Origin: Absidia repens
Taxonomy: Eukaryota; Mucoromycota; Mucoromycetes; Mucorales; Cunninghamellaceae
Length of the DNA: 64,000 nt
Direction: 5' to 3'
NCBI GenBank assembly: GCA_002105175.1
Contig: MCGE01000008.1
Span: 1,302,001 to 1,366,000 of the forward strand
A program made the translations under genes and the position numbers. Shown here piece after piece: positions 1-11,901 of this stretch. Each line of letters starts with the position of its first letter. Position 1 is the first letter of the stretch. The notes under the pieces were generated by a model. That model had not been told where the DNA came from. It ran no database searches and was given only the letters and a program-made list of their open reading frames with translations.

Positions 1-313
1 AGCAAACCCATTCTTCCAACTACCTCTCACATCTTTATTTAATCAATAAAATGGTCATCACTTTTTTTTTTACGTATATACGAACTAGCCAGCTGCACTG
101 TAGCATTTCCGGGTGCGCGGTTCCCTTGCGCGTCCTTGTCCAAAAACGAACGGTTGCAAATGTGATCGCACATAATCATTTCAGAATGACTTTATTCCAT
201 TTTGCAGTAGTTATAGAAGTTATTATAACATCCACTTCCGTTATTGCTTTTTTAAATAAAACCCATTTTATGTTTATCACTGATTTGATTTTGCCTTATT
301 ATTTTATCTATTG

Positions 314-353
<40 letters not shown>

Positions 354-780
354 GTGGCTGCGTATGTATCATGTATTTAATTATAGCCGAAAAAAGTTTA
401 CCGCCATAGACGATCACGCCTCCCACCCACAAAGAAAAGTTACGTCCTATTGGCGACTTGAAATAAAATATCCCACATCATAGACACACACATAAAAATG
501 CCCAGCACATGTACAAAAATAAAAAAACAACAACCTTATAGTGCGCTTATAAGAATTCAAAGTCGGTCGCGATTGGAAATTTTTGGCTTGGGAGAGTCAT
601 GCAATTGAACATAATCCTAGACAGGGGGAGTTTTCCAAAAATACTAGTGTTTAATCTACACAGAGGTGAAGGCGTATTGATACTGTTCTACCTAGCTCCT
701 GTAATTGGAATTATCTGGAAGATGTGGCATCATTTATACATAACACATATTTCACTTTCAGAAAAAAAAAAGAGAGGGTT
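1..780. other. Intergenic, no gene recognised
   Basis: AT-rich sequence with no convincing coding region. The only striking element is a long pure T tract near 317-352. Open frames here are short, rich in Phe/Lys from homopolymers, and have no recognisable domain. Confidence 0.6.
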
Positions 781-1450
781 TGTTCAATGTACGATGGTCC
801 TGATAGTGGAGGCTGATGGTTTTGAAAAAAAAGAGGATATGTTTTATTGAAACATTAGCATAAAATGCAAAAGTCAACAACAATCAACGGAGCTAGTGGA
901 AATAGCATGAGGGAGACTAATGTAAGATTTGAGGAATGGTCAACATTAGTCTAAAGCGAATATAAGGGGCTATTGTATAATGGGAGCCAGTATAAAGTAC
1001 ATGGAATGAGAAAAGCTAAAAAGGTTTCTTTGTTATTGAAGGGCAACAACGGTCAACACTAATCAAACTGGATTGATGGTAGTAAACACAGGAATCTATT
1101 TTTAAAAAATATGGGAGAGGCTAATGGGACATATTTTTCATTGAAGGATGTAAAAAGAGACATATTTTATTCAGATGTAGATACAAACTATGGGCGAACT
1201 AACACTAAACGAAGCTAATGAAGACTCCAAAACGCCAAACTTATAGGTTCTGAATCCTGAATCCAAAATGAAAGAGTTTCCCCATGCATCTTGTAATCCC
1301 TGAGCTGAAACCCTTTCTAAACTAGTCTAGGTACTAATCTAAGTCCAAAATAATGTCAAGGAAGTTGAATGGTGAAGAAAAAATAAAGGGAAAAATAAGA
1401 ATTGGAAAGAAAGAGAGAGGGCAGAGGAAAAAAAATTGAGAGTAGATAAA
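780..1450 (-). repeat. Dispersed repeat, copy 1 (reverse)
   Basis: Reverse-orientation copy of the dispersed family found throughout the window. Shared blocks include the segment near 1255-1330 (tgaatccaaaatgaaagagtttccccatgcatcttgtaatccctg, given here only by position beyond its core AAAATGAAAGAG and CATGCATCTTG) and the string TTTTATTGAA recurring near 845 and 1135. No ORF longer than background is present, so it appears to be a non-autonomous or decayed element. Confidence 0.7.
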
Positions 1451-2822
1451 TAAATACAAATATTTCAAATGCCGTCCACGTGTACAGCAGACCATTTTTA
1501 AAAACCATCGCCTCTGTATATCTAATTTAAAAATTTGCCAAAATAACATTTATGTTAAGAAGATATTAAAAGATATAAAGAATGTTTTTAAAAGTTATGA
1601 TATAATAAATGATATTAATTGAAATGGGTAAAAATAAAAATATTATATGTTATATTGGGAATTATACCCACTACGTTCCATTTGGTTGATTGTGTGTTCA
1701 GCGAAAAATATAAAATTCTGTTGATGTAAAACGTCTTTACATTGATAATGTAGTACTGTTTTTTACTTACTGAATGTTAGTGTCACACCCATGTAAAAAT
1801 GAAGGAAGACATTAATTGGTATACATCTAAATGACATCAGAAAAAGAGTGTAATGAGTATGAGCAAATAAAAGTGATGATGGAAATAAAATAAAAAATCA
1901 ACGACATCTATTTCCAGAAAGGCTATAGGGTATCAGGATCCAAAATAGGCGAATCCCATTGCAGGTTGACCCAATCGCTTTTTGTTTGACAAATTCAACA
2001 TTTTGTATAGAAGTCAATAAGTGACGGGAAAATATAATGACAAAGATCATCACTAGTACAAGTCCATCTATTTTTGTAAAGCCTTTTTTATTTTTTAGGG
2101 CCAAGGCATGAATAAAAAAAAAACAGTGATAAAAGAAACATGATAAATAAGAAGAGAAAGAAATGGCGCCTTAACCCGATAAATTATAATAAACTAAAAT
2201 AAGTGGAATATATATGTACAATGAATGAAATTGTAATATTTGCTAGGAAGACGTTATAAAAATAAGTGATATAACAGATATGGTTTTTATTGAATAGAAT
2301 GACAATGGGTTTTTATAGTAAAAGTTAGGGGAAGCGGATATTGGAATAATAAATTTCTATGATGATTGTAGATGATAATGGATTATTGGTAGAGTTCGAG
2401 ATGAGGGAATAAAATAGTGTATTATGGAATAGATAGATGGTTGATCTTTGATATTGATTGTAGACCAAGTGAATCATAGCCAGTGTGAGGATATGCTGGT
2501 GCGTGACAAGGTACAATTGTTGGGACGCGATGGGTAATCGCGTATCTGATATATGTGGATGATGACAAATGACAAATACGACAGAAATAATATAAAGAGG
2601 TAGATAAAAAAACAAAAACTACTTCGCCCGCTTAACGCATCCAATTCTTGACTTGAACAAATGGAGTGATTCCTGTTTTCCGTGAAGGATTCCGTGGCGA
2701 TATAAGCATTCGATATGGTGGTCATGATCAACAACAATCATTTTGATCATTTTGCAAGATCTACAGTATATGAAAAAAAAAAAAGGTAAATAAACATTAT
2801 CGAAATCTAATTTTATACAGTA
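1451..2822. other. Intergenic; contains one arm of a short inverted repeat
   Basis: No gene is recognised. About 100 bp near 2235-2335 (core AGTGATATAACAGATATGG) is the reverse complement, with few mismatches, of a segment near 6872-6970. The two therefore form an inverted pair about 4.5 kb apart that brackets the 328-aa ORF and a repeat insertion. Further upstream the similarity becomes patchy. Confidence 0.5.
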
Positions 2823-3809
2823 TTACTTGAGGAATAATTGGACGTCATCCGGGACGTTGGAAAGACCAGCATAAGATATCACACAGAGCCGCACTCGTTT
2901 TGTGGTGTGGGATACGAATTGAATCATATCTTGGGCGTCACCGTCACAACCAGTCAAGCTAGTTACCATAGTTTTGTTGTCGTCAGAGAAGTCGCGTTCC
3001 AAAATAGGTGAGTCAGATTTACAGCTTACTGATGCATATATTTTTTGGCAAAAACATCGGTTTTGGAGTTTGGTGATCATGGCATTCAGGAGATCTCGCC
3101 TGCATTTGTCTGATTCTTTGCCGGGTGTTTTGCGGACGTAGCCGACGTTGATCCACCCATCATTGTTGTTGTTCATCTCGTGCCTGAAGGCCGACCCACC
3201 TTCGACCATAGTGCCAATGAGAGCTTCCTTGACGCGGTACAGTTTACGTCCTTGCACTGGTTTACCAGCAATACGCTTCGTCGTTTGGGGCCCGAAGTTC
3301 TTTGTTGCCAACCACCTTCCAAATTTTGAGACCGTTGTATATTGTTGTAAACGCGGGAGTACCTTTTTGACTTCGTTGTACATGTCTGTTGTCGTATACA
3401 TATCGTAGTCGAACAGCGTTTCATTGTCTACCTCCGTAAAAAATAGCGACTTGGCGATCGACACTATTGCTGTTGGACTGTAACTGTTGGAAGTCTCACC
3501 GCTCGAAGTACTCTTGCTGTCGCTGTCACTGCTGTAGTCGTTACTTTCGAGAATCGCATTGTCTTCGGGCAGAATGGGGATCGCTGGTGGTGTCTGCGGA
3601 TATCTCTTGTATGTATATGGGTTTTTGTCGATAATAGCTTTCCCCATCGCAATCGGCCTCAGTGGACCAAGCTCCGAAAGGTACACCACATCAAACGGAC
3701 TCTCCTCCATGATCTTCGTCGCCTTCCTTTTATTTGTATCCGTTGGCACCATATCTAATACCAAGCAAAGCGCTTCATCACGCGTAATAATAGATTTTGA
3801 AGTCGCCAT
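2823..3809 (-). CDS. Hypothetical protein, 328 aa, possible recombinase-like C-terminus
   Basis: A single-exon ORF of 328 codons with ordinary coding composition and an ATG start (MATSKSII). I do not assign a family. The middle is Ser/Asp-rich (about residues 90-108). The C-terminal ~120 residues begin GYVRKTPGKESDKCRRDLL and end with RLCVISYAGLS. That order, a Tyr-x-Arg strand followed by a long helix and a later hydrophobic strand plus 'GLS', loosely resembles the N-terminal catalytic fold of serine recombinases (YxRxS ... DRLxR). The nucleophile position would be Thr rather than Ser, so catalytic activity is doubtful. It sits alone in repeat-rich DNA. It could be a lineage-specific multicopy gene or a transposon-derived gene. 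Confidence 0.6.
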   Translation of the reverse strand: MATSKSIITRDEALCLVLDMVPTDTNKRKATKIMEESPFDVVYLSELGPLRPIAMGKAIIDKNPYTYKRYPQTPPAIPILPEDNAILESNDYSSDSDSKSTSSGETSNSYSPTAIVSIAKSLFFTEVDNETLFDYDMYTTTDMYNEVKKVLPRLQQYTTVSKFGRWLATKNFGPQTTKRIAGKPVQGRKLYRVKEALIGTMVEGGSAFRHEMNNNNDGWINVGYVRKTPGKESDKCRRDLLNAMITKLQNRCFCQKIYASVSCKSDSPILERDFSDDNKTMVTSLTGCDGDAQDMIQFVSHTTKRVRLCVISYAGLSNVPDDVQLFLK

Positions 3810-4281
3810 GAAAAGTTGAAATCAGATAAGGAGTTGAAAACGAATTTTTTTGCGCAAACAGCTTTCATTAGACCGACCTTTTTTTCAGATTTGCAAACCC
3901 CGCTCTGCAGATTTACAGCTCTATTAAGAATAAAATTTAGGCGGTCATAAAGTAGTATTGAGACAACGATCAAAAAATAATGAAAAAAAAGAAGTACGTT
4001 AGCATTCATTTTTTAAAATGTTGATATTCATCTTTTTAAAACCTTACATTAATAATGAAACTGCAATATTCCCTGCATTTTTAGCAGGTACTAGGACAGC
4101 CTGAAACGAAACAGAAAAAAAATGATAGGCACATGCTACTGGAGGGGACGGCAGCCGAGATTGGCAAGTAAATATTTTAGGGAGAAAACTGTTTCAAAAG
4201 TTCATTCCTTCAACCGTGTCAACACCATTTGGAAAAATAAAGAAAGACGGAAAAAGAAAGGGCAGTCAGCACGGCAGAGGG

Positions 4282-4341
<60 letters not shown>

Positions 4342-5118
4342 GCAACAACACCAAAAGAGACGATAAACTTGTTTGAGAACTTTAAGACGACTGGAGAGAA
4401 ATAAAAAGACCTGAGAAAACTTGAAAGAAAACTTGGTGGAGGTTTTTTTTTTTAAAAAAAAAAAAAAGAATATAAAGAGTTTGAAGAACGAGAGATAATG
4501 ATGATAAAAGAGAAGAAGAAAATCATTGTTCTTACTCTATTATCTTTAATAAATGTTGTTAGTGGTACAAGTTTGATAAATTACACGCTTAAAAAAAGTT
4601 GACGCTGAAAAAAAAAAAAAAAGGAAAAAAAGGAGACTGGACTACTATGTGAACCAATAACAAAAACGATCATCAGAATAATTGCATAAAGTTTCATGGG
4701 AGGTTTTGCAGCTAAAAATATATTGTATATGGATTCATTCTAGTATCTAGCATTCGCGTTTTTACTAGAATCATATGATTTGGGATCATCTAAATACATG
4801 ATAGCTAATGTAAGCTACCCATCCCAATTTTTTGGATGCATCTCAGTTTTTTTTTTTTTCCCAGAGCGTCTAGAAATGAACCTATCTACGTTTTAATTTT
4901 ATTCTGCGTCGTTCCAAAAATCATAACAAGCATCTCAAAAATATGTAAATGTCGTCTTAATTTTCAGTTTTCATCTTTCATAAAAAGTTGCACTTCGTCT
5001 CAATTAAAACTTAAAAAATACTGTATCCTGGCTTTTTTTTTTTTTTTTTTGAAACCCCTCCCCCAATTTTTTCACGTTTTTCTCCTTGCTTATTTTTTAT
5101 TATCTGTTTTCTCTAACC
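3810..5118. other. Intergenic with (AAC)n microsatellite
   Basis: No gene is supported. A near-perfect AAC trinucleotide run lies at about 4280-4347. It creates poly-Asn or poly-Thr frames that are artefacts of the repeat. Several A/T homopolymers occur between 4440 and 4640. Confidence 0.6.
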
Positions 5119-5224
5119 ATGTCGATTCAACCAAGCCAAATCGAATTTACCATCTATCTGAACGATCCCGAAAACGAGATCGAACGTGGACCTTTGGAGA
5201 CCCAGGCGTTTGTAGCCAACATGT
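5119..5224 (+). pseudogene. 5' gene fragment truncated by repeat insertion
   Basis: An ATG with an A at -3 (aaccATGTCG) opens about 35 codons of well-behaved coding sequence (MSIQPSQIEFTIYLNDPENE..., then ERGPLETQAFVANM). Composition is much richer in G/C than its surroundings. It then runs directly into the TTTCAAATCCCGC terminus of a dispersed repeat copy and becomes poly-pyrimidine. The most direct reading is the first exon, or a captured fragment, of a gene interrupted by the repeat. I do not recognise the protein family. Confidence 0.45.
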
Positions 5225-6330
5225 TTCAAATCCCGCTCACGTTTTTATTCTTATTTTTTTTTTCCTCTCTTTCATTTTTTCTTCTTCCCTTTTTCTTCAC
5301 CATTTGAACATTTTTGAGGCTATGGCGATCTTAGGTTGGTGTCAGGACTAGTTTAAAAGGGTTTTCAGGTCAGGGATTACAAGATGCATGGGGAAACCTT
5401 TTCATTTTGGATTCAGGATCAACAACCACCATTATAGTTGGCTTTTTGGAGTCTTCATCATTAGCTTAGTGTAATGTTAGTTTGTCATAGTTTGTATCTA
5501 CATCCGAATAAAATATGTTTCTTTTTATTTGCTTTGATGAAAATTTTCCCAGTAGTCTCGCTGCTGCCTTGCGCAGTAGATCCCTTTTGATTAGTGTTGG
5601 TCATTGTGTTTCAATAACGGATGTCCCTTTAGCCTTTCTCATGAATGTACCATATACTAGCTCCCATTTTATTTTCATTTCTTTAGATTAGTGTTGACCG
5701 TTTATCAGATTTCTCAATAGTCTCCCTCATTGTTCTGCCAATAGATCCTCTCTTTTGGTTATAGTATCTCCCCATATGCTTTAATAAAATATACCTTTTT
5801 AATAACCATCCTCTATCCAGTAACCAATGTCTCTATTGTAACAGTTTTGTGAGTGTCCTATCAAACACCTGCTTTCTAGTTCATCCACTTTACTATGACT
5901 ACTTTTCCCATAAAGAACTAACAACTTGTTGGCAGTCTTAGATTACTTACTATCAAAGATAGAAACATTCCTACTCGTCTAATCATGAATATAAATGTAG
6001 ATTGTACTGTACGTGTAGCCCGCTCAATAGAGCATTTTGCACTTCTTTCTAGCTTATCTATGAGTACTTGCCCTACCATAAGGTTTAGCAACTGGCTGAT
6101 AGTTCTAATTCAATCTATATAAATCACGGTTGTTTCTCCCGTCTGAGATTCACATTAGTCAACCTAGACCATTACGCCAGAGTAATACCCACTACACTGG
6201 ACATACTATATATATCCGACTCTTTTTTTTTTTTTTTTTTTTTTATCTACACGCACATGCGCTGTGCAGTGTAGGATATCCGCTCGAAAAGACAAACAAA
6301 ACATATAAGAGACGATGTATAAATAAAATA
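5222..6330 (+). repeat. Dispersed repeat, copy 2 (forward)
   Basis: This forward copy begins with the shared terminus TTTCAAATCCCGCTCACG, then a pyrimidine-rich stretch, then the family signature (GGACTAGTTTAAAAGGG, ATGCATGGGGAAACC, TTCATTTTGGATTCAGG). Later blocks such as TGAGTGTCCTATCAAACACC (near 5850) recur in reverse copies near 10690 and 45420. No protein-coding capacity is visible. Confidence 0.8.
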
Positions 6331-7690
6331 TGAGATAATTTTAATTCAGATATACGTAGATATAATATATAACAACTGAGCTAAACTGGTTTAATGATAG
6401 TTGCATTTTGCATATAAACGTAGCAATAAAATAAAATAAAGTGTGACATTGATGTGAATCAGGCACAATGCAAGTGAAATATAAAATAAATTCAAATCTA
6501 GTACTACAATACAATGGTTCAGATCATGCATGGGTGTCATTATCTGATTTCACTTTTTCATGCCTTTGGAAAAGAAACCCATCCATTATATCAATCCGTA
6601 GTAAAGTTATATTGTTTTATATCATAATCACATCCTTATAAAAGGATGAAGGATTTAATATTAAATAAACGTGTTGTATTTGTCATCTGTCACTAATCAT
6701 TTCCCACACTATCACACTTGTCATTCCTATACAGGTATAAAACACAGCCTCGAGTATCCACTACTTAGGCATATATACTTATATCTACAGATAACCAACT
6801 TTCCATAGCCTCAAATTACCATTCTTCGACCATATCCACAGCCACAACTAGCACAGCCTTCTTTTTCCCATTTTATTATAAAAACCCTTCCTCATTTTAT
6901 TCAATAAAAACCATATCTGTTATATCACTTATTTTTTATAACGTCTTCTATTTTATCAAATATTACACCTATTTTGACTTTTAACCGATAATTTTACTGT
7001 AAACCACCTATTTAAAAACAACGACAACGGCGGTTTAATGGTTGCGGAGTTCAAAAACTTTTCGGGGTTTAAAAGGATGCTTCTCCGAAGCTTTTGGCAA
7101 AAGCGCGGCGAAGCCGCGCGCTCCGCGGTCGAGCTATTCCCGATTTATTGAATTTTTAGGGGTGTGGTGGGCAGTTTTTGGGGATGAGTAAGGGGATATT
7201 GGAAGAAACAAAAGGTAAAATGGTGAGGAGGCCAAGTGAATGTTGATGTTGATGTCCAAGTAAAAATGTGTGTTTGAATGGCGGGCCATGGCTATAGCGT
7301 AGAGGGGGGTTATTATGGCTGTAGGCTTTTAGCTGTGAGCTTATAGGCGTAAACTTTAGAGCATTGTGCAATTAATTGTATGAGAGATGGATGGTTGGTT
7401 TGGTGGCAAAAAATGATTGTATAATATTTCTAAAGATGCATGGAAAATTTGAAGTTGAACGGTTTCGTAGTTCGTTTTATATAAAGCGAAGAAGAGTATA
7501 TTGCAGGTTAATTGGATTTTGCAGGCTGTAAAGCCAGATGGGTGTGAATTCAACCGCCGCCGCCGGCAGTCTGGATTGTTGATCGAAAAAAAAAAAATGG
7601 GAGCGCAAATCCAAAAAAAAAAAAAAAAAAAAAAGACAAGTCAACGGGAATGAGCCAACATCTGTTCACTGTTTTTGGCTCATTGTGGAC
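6331..7690. other. Intergenic with short inverted-repeat arm and GC-rich hairpin
   Basis: Positions 6872-6970 pair in inverted orientation with 2235-2335. Just beyond, 7020-7140 is an abruptly GC-rich island with a perfect 7-bp stem and GAA loop (GCGCGGCGAAGCCGCGC, near 7104-7120) followed by further GC palindromic sequence (CTCCGCGG). Poly-A tracts flank it near 7585 and 7610. No convincing gene was found. Confidence 0.55.
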
Positions 7691-8400
7691 CTGGTGGCTT
7701 TGGCTTTCTGTTTAGAAATAGTTTAGAAGGGTTTTTGAAAAGGGATTTCAAGAAACATGGGGAAACCCTTTCATTTTGATTCTAGAATATTGGGGAAATG
7801 TCTTGATTAGCTTAGTACATGTATATGTCTCTTTTCTTCAATAAAACATATATCTGCTTCATTAAACCTTGTCTTTGTTTGAAATAAATGTTTGTTTAAG
7901 CTTCATTAGAAGTTTGGAGATCGCCATTTATAGAGATCCCTTTTAGAAATCCCTTTTTTATCGTACATCGTACATCGTTCCTTCTTCTGCACCATTCATC
8001 TAGATTAGCACCTCTCTCAGCTACTATTAGCGGCCCCCTATTTTTACATCTTCTTTCCTTTTAGTATAGTATTGACTACGTATCATTATTCAATAAAAGC
8101 TTTTTTATTTTGCAATGAACAATGGAATGGCAAAGCTATTCTACTGTGACAGGCTATTGTACATACTATTCTATTGCGGTAGACTATTCTACAGACTTAA
8201 TTCAGCCAATTTCACTTAACGGTTACATACAGTATAGTAGTAGCCATCGAAGCTCCCTCTTTCCAACGTAGTATGAATAATAGTTTTCCATATTTATATA
8301 TCAATATATTTCTCTATACCTCAATTAAATAAACCAAAACTGATTACTTCAATATTATACCACAGTCTGATTGTCTGTGTTTGATGGCTTTTTTTTTATT
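7690..8400 (+). repeat. Dispersed repeat, copy 3 (forward, diverged)
   Basis: Diverged forward copy recognised by AGAAACATGGGGAAACCC and TTTCATTTTGATTCTAG near 7750-7785, then by the recurring CTTCAATAAAACATAT block. It leads into a poly-T/TTA tract near 8392-8416 and then into the minisatellite. Confidence 0.65.
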
Positions 8401-8540
8401 ATTATTATTTTTTTATTGGTTTTGGAAAGCCTACAGCAGGTGTTACTACTTTGGAAGACTCTGTGCAGCGACAATAAGCGTATGTTGGTATGTCAAAATA
8501 GGGAATATTGAATGTGGTAGAGTATGTAGGGTATTATCAA

Positions 8541-9535
8541 TCAAGTCATGAGTGGCATCAGTCAAGTCATTTGTGCCATCATTAGTGGCATCAGTCTGCC
8601 ATCAGGGGCATCAGCCAAGTCATTAGTGGCATCATTAGTGGCATCAGTCTGCCATTAGTTGCATCAGCCAAGTCATTAGTGGCATCATTAGTGGCATCAG
8701 CCAAGTCATTAGTGGCATCACTACTGGCATCAGTCTTCCATTAGTGGCATCAGCCAAGTCATTAGTGGCATCACTACTGGCATCAGTGTGCCATTAGTGG
8801 CATCAGTCAAGTCATTAGTGGCATCATTAGTGGCATCAGCCAAGTCATTAGTGGCATCACTCAAGCCATTAGTGGCATCATTAGTGGCATCAGCCAAGTC
8901 ATTAGTGGCATCAGTCTGCCATTAGTGGCATCACTCAAGCCATTAGTGGCATCATTAGTGGCATCAGCCAAGTCATTAGTGGCATCAGTCTGCCATTAGT
9001 GGCATCACTCAAGCCATTAGTGGCATCATTAGTGGCATCACTCAAGCCATTAGTGGCATCACTCAAGCCATTAGTGGCATCATTAGTGGCATCAGTCTGC
9101 TATTAGTGGCATCAGTTAAGTCATTAGTGGCATCACTACTGGCATCAGCCAATTCATGAGTGACATCATTACTGGCATCTGTCCGCCATTAGTGGCATCA
9201 GTCCGCCATTAGTGGCATCAGTCAAGTCTTTAGTGGCATCACTACTGGCATCAGCCAAGTCATTAGTGGCATCAATAGTGGAATCAGTCAAGTCATTAGT
9301 GGTATCATTACTGACATCAATCCGCCATTAGCGCCAACATTAGTAACATCAGTCTGCCATTAGTGGTAGTGGCATCATTTGTGACATCAATTATTAATGG
9401 TGGGCTGATGGCACTAATGGCAAACTGACGGTGCTAATGACTGATGGCGCTCATGGTATGTTGATACTAATGATGCCACTAATGTCAAACTGATGGCACT
9501 TATGATTCCACTAATGCCGCTAATGACGGAAAGGA
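8541..9535. repeat. Minisatellite with internal polarity switch
   Basis: About 1 kb of tandem units of roughly 12 and 21 bp built on AGTGGCATCA, with variable fillers (GTCTGCCATT, GCCAAGTCATT, CTCAAGCCATT, or just TT). From about 8541 to 9390 the units read in the forward sense. From about 9400 to 9535 the same motif appears as its reverse complement (TGATGGCACTAATG...). The array can therefore fold on itself. No open frame runs through it in a way that suggests a coding repeat protein. Confidence 0.9.
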
Positions 9536-9559
9536 ATCTAACATACTGTCCGAGGCAGA

Positions 9560-11430
9560 CAACACATGATAAATACTATAAATATATTATTGAAGCATGT
9601 GAATTGTCAACACTAATCTAAAGGGGCGATGGTGAAAAGGAATATATTGCACAAGCCTGGGGAGAGGCTAATGGGACATTCTACTTTCTTACGGAAACCG
9701 TCATCATTCAACCACAGTAATGCTACGACTAATGCTTTGAATTAAATCAATCAACAACATACAACATAGACGAAAAAATGACAATGTAGCGCAATTGGGC
9801 CTAATTTAATTTATGCCCTCCCCTGCACTGCTGAACACTATGTCACTCACCATAGAATAGCATATCGTCTTTACTTGAACTAGTTTACGTACTATGTGCA
9901 GTTTTAAAGAGGCGTGTATTGTTCAAGGTCCCTTATTATCAAGTATTGCTGCAGCGTAGACGTATCATATGATTAACATTATAGAACACATTCATTTGCA
10001 GAGAAGAAGCCCAACGGCAAATTCAATATCGTTCACTTTGACCACACAGACTCTGTTCACTCCTGATTTCCCTTTTTCCCACATCATAATAACCAGCATC
10101 ACCAAGTTATAAGTCACAATTAGCACTTACTCATCTCCGCTATCATCCCACCTAAAAATCATTGATAACTATGACACATAAATATTTCGCAAAAGTCTTT
10201 ATTGTGTAATGATAATAATTCTAAAAGCTATAATACTGCTACCAAGGGATATTTTGCTGACTGGAATGATACGACATTGCTTGGTCTTGCTTTTGACAAC
10301 GCCAACATCAGCATTCATAGTGGAACATCACGAGGGCTTGATGATAACACCAATAGAAGTAATACAAAGACCTTCTTGACACTTTGGGACTTGACAATAG
10401 ATCGGTCAAAAGAAAGAAAAAGATAATTGCATCGTGGAAGTCATATGCCCATGACCTTCTCAAAAAAAAAAAAAAAATTGATTGATTTTAAAATTAGAAA
10501 AGAGCAGGTCAAAAATGTAGGAGTGACAATAATTTATAAGAAATGCTCCTTTGGTTGCACGGGCAAGTTCGACTGATATGGATGGTAGAGCCATGTTTCA
10601 TATTAAGCAAGCTTGTAATGCCAACCACTCCTTGGGCTCTCAGTGGATGTGAAAAATAGTCATAGTAAAAGGGGGGTTAGAAAGCAGGTGTTTGATAGGA
10701 CACGCGCAAAGCGGTTACAAATGGCGACTTTTCTCATTATACTGTAGGTCAGAGGATGGTTAATAAAAAAGGAGATATTTTATTGAATCAGAATTGGTAG
10801 ATACTAAAGCTAAATGTGAATGGTTCATTGTAACAAGGGATCTATTGGTGGTAGCATGAAGGGAATTAGTGGGGTATCTGAAGACCGATTAATATTAATC
10901 GAAAGCACAACTGTAAAAAGAGTTATAATATATTTCACACTGCAAGGTACGAGAAAGATGAAAGGGGTATCTTTTATTGATGTATAGCAAAAAGGTTAAC
11001 ACTAATTTAAGAGGCGACGGTCAAAAGGGATCTACTGTACAAGACACGAGTGATCAATGGGACATATTTTATTGAACAGTACTAAAGACGAACTGTCATC
11101 ATTCAAATGTAGATACAAACTATGGCAAACTAAAACCAAGACTAAGCTAAGACTAAGACTAAGTAAAGACTAAGACTAAGCTAATGGCGACTCCAAAAAG
11201 CCAACCAAGGGGTAGTTCTAAATCCTGAATCCAAAATGAAAGAGTTCCCCCATGCATCTTGTAATCCCTGTTCTGAAACCCCCACTAAACTAGTCCTGAC
11301 ACTATTCTATGTCCAACATAATCTCAAGGAAATTGAATGGTGAAGAAAAAAAAATTTGAAAGAAAGAGAACGACGAAAAAAAAAAAAGTGGGAATAAATA
11401 TTCACATGGACGGGACTTGAAACACTTTTT
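9560..11430 (-). repeat. Dispersed repeat, copy 4 (reverse, long)
   Basis: Long reverse copy, with some internally rearranged or forward-reading stretches at about 9780-10200. Family blocks include AGCAGGTGTTTGATAGGACA (10685), TGTAACAAGGGATCTATTGG (10830) and ATCCAAAATGAAAGAG (11228). It ends near ACGGGACTTGAAAC (11418), the reverse form of the conserved terminus. A 74-codon frame at 10202-10426 lies inside sequence shared with copies 8 and 9 and is not considered a gene. Confidence 0.7.
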
Positions 11431-11901
11431 TTTTTTTTTGGTGGGATGCACAATAGAATAGAATCGTCACTTTCCGTAGCATTGCTTACCCTCTTAGTTT
11501 ATCCAAAGTTATGTTCATTGACTTTTTAAATTTAAAAAAAAAATACTGGGTTTGATCGATAAGTTCTTTCAATCAAACAAGCCTCTTTTCACGACTATGA
11601 TTGTTTTAATATATAGATATCAAAGGATTGGTTTTTATTGGATCATGATGATTTGTTGGGAGTATAAAATCGATATTTCTACGGCATAAAAAAAAAAGAA
11701 AAGTCAAGTACATGTGTATCCGAAAACTGGATAAAAAAAAAAAAAAAAAAGTGTTGCATGATGATATATGTATATATAGATATATAGTGTTTGCGAGGAT
11801 GTGTTGCACAGAGTGGTAATAACCACTCACCTCTCTCCTTTCCCTTTTTGACCATAAAACATAGTAAAACGATATAAATAAATAAAAGTAAAGTGATGAT
11901 G

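Noticed and set aside
4122..4404. Poly-Asn/poly-Thr ORFs
   Set aside because: They come from the AAC microsatellite read in different frames. There is no flanking conserved sequence.
8541..9535. CRISPR array
   Set aside because: The units are contiguous short variants of a minisatellite with no unique spacers of constant length, and the context is a eukaryotic genome.
10202..10426. A 74-codon frame with ordinary-looking composition
   Set aside because: The same sequence recurs, mutated and without conservation of frame, in the repeat copies near 44000-44600, so it belongs to the dispersed repeat.
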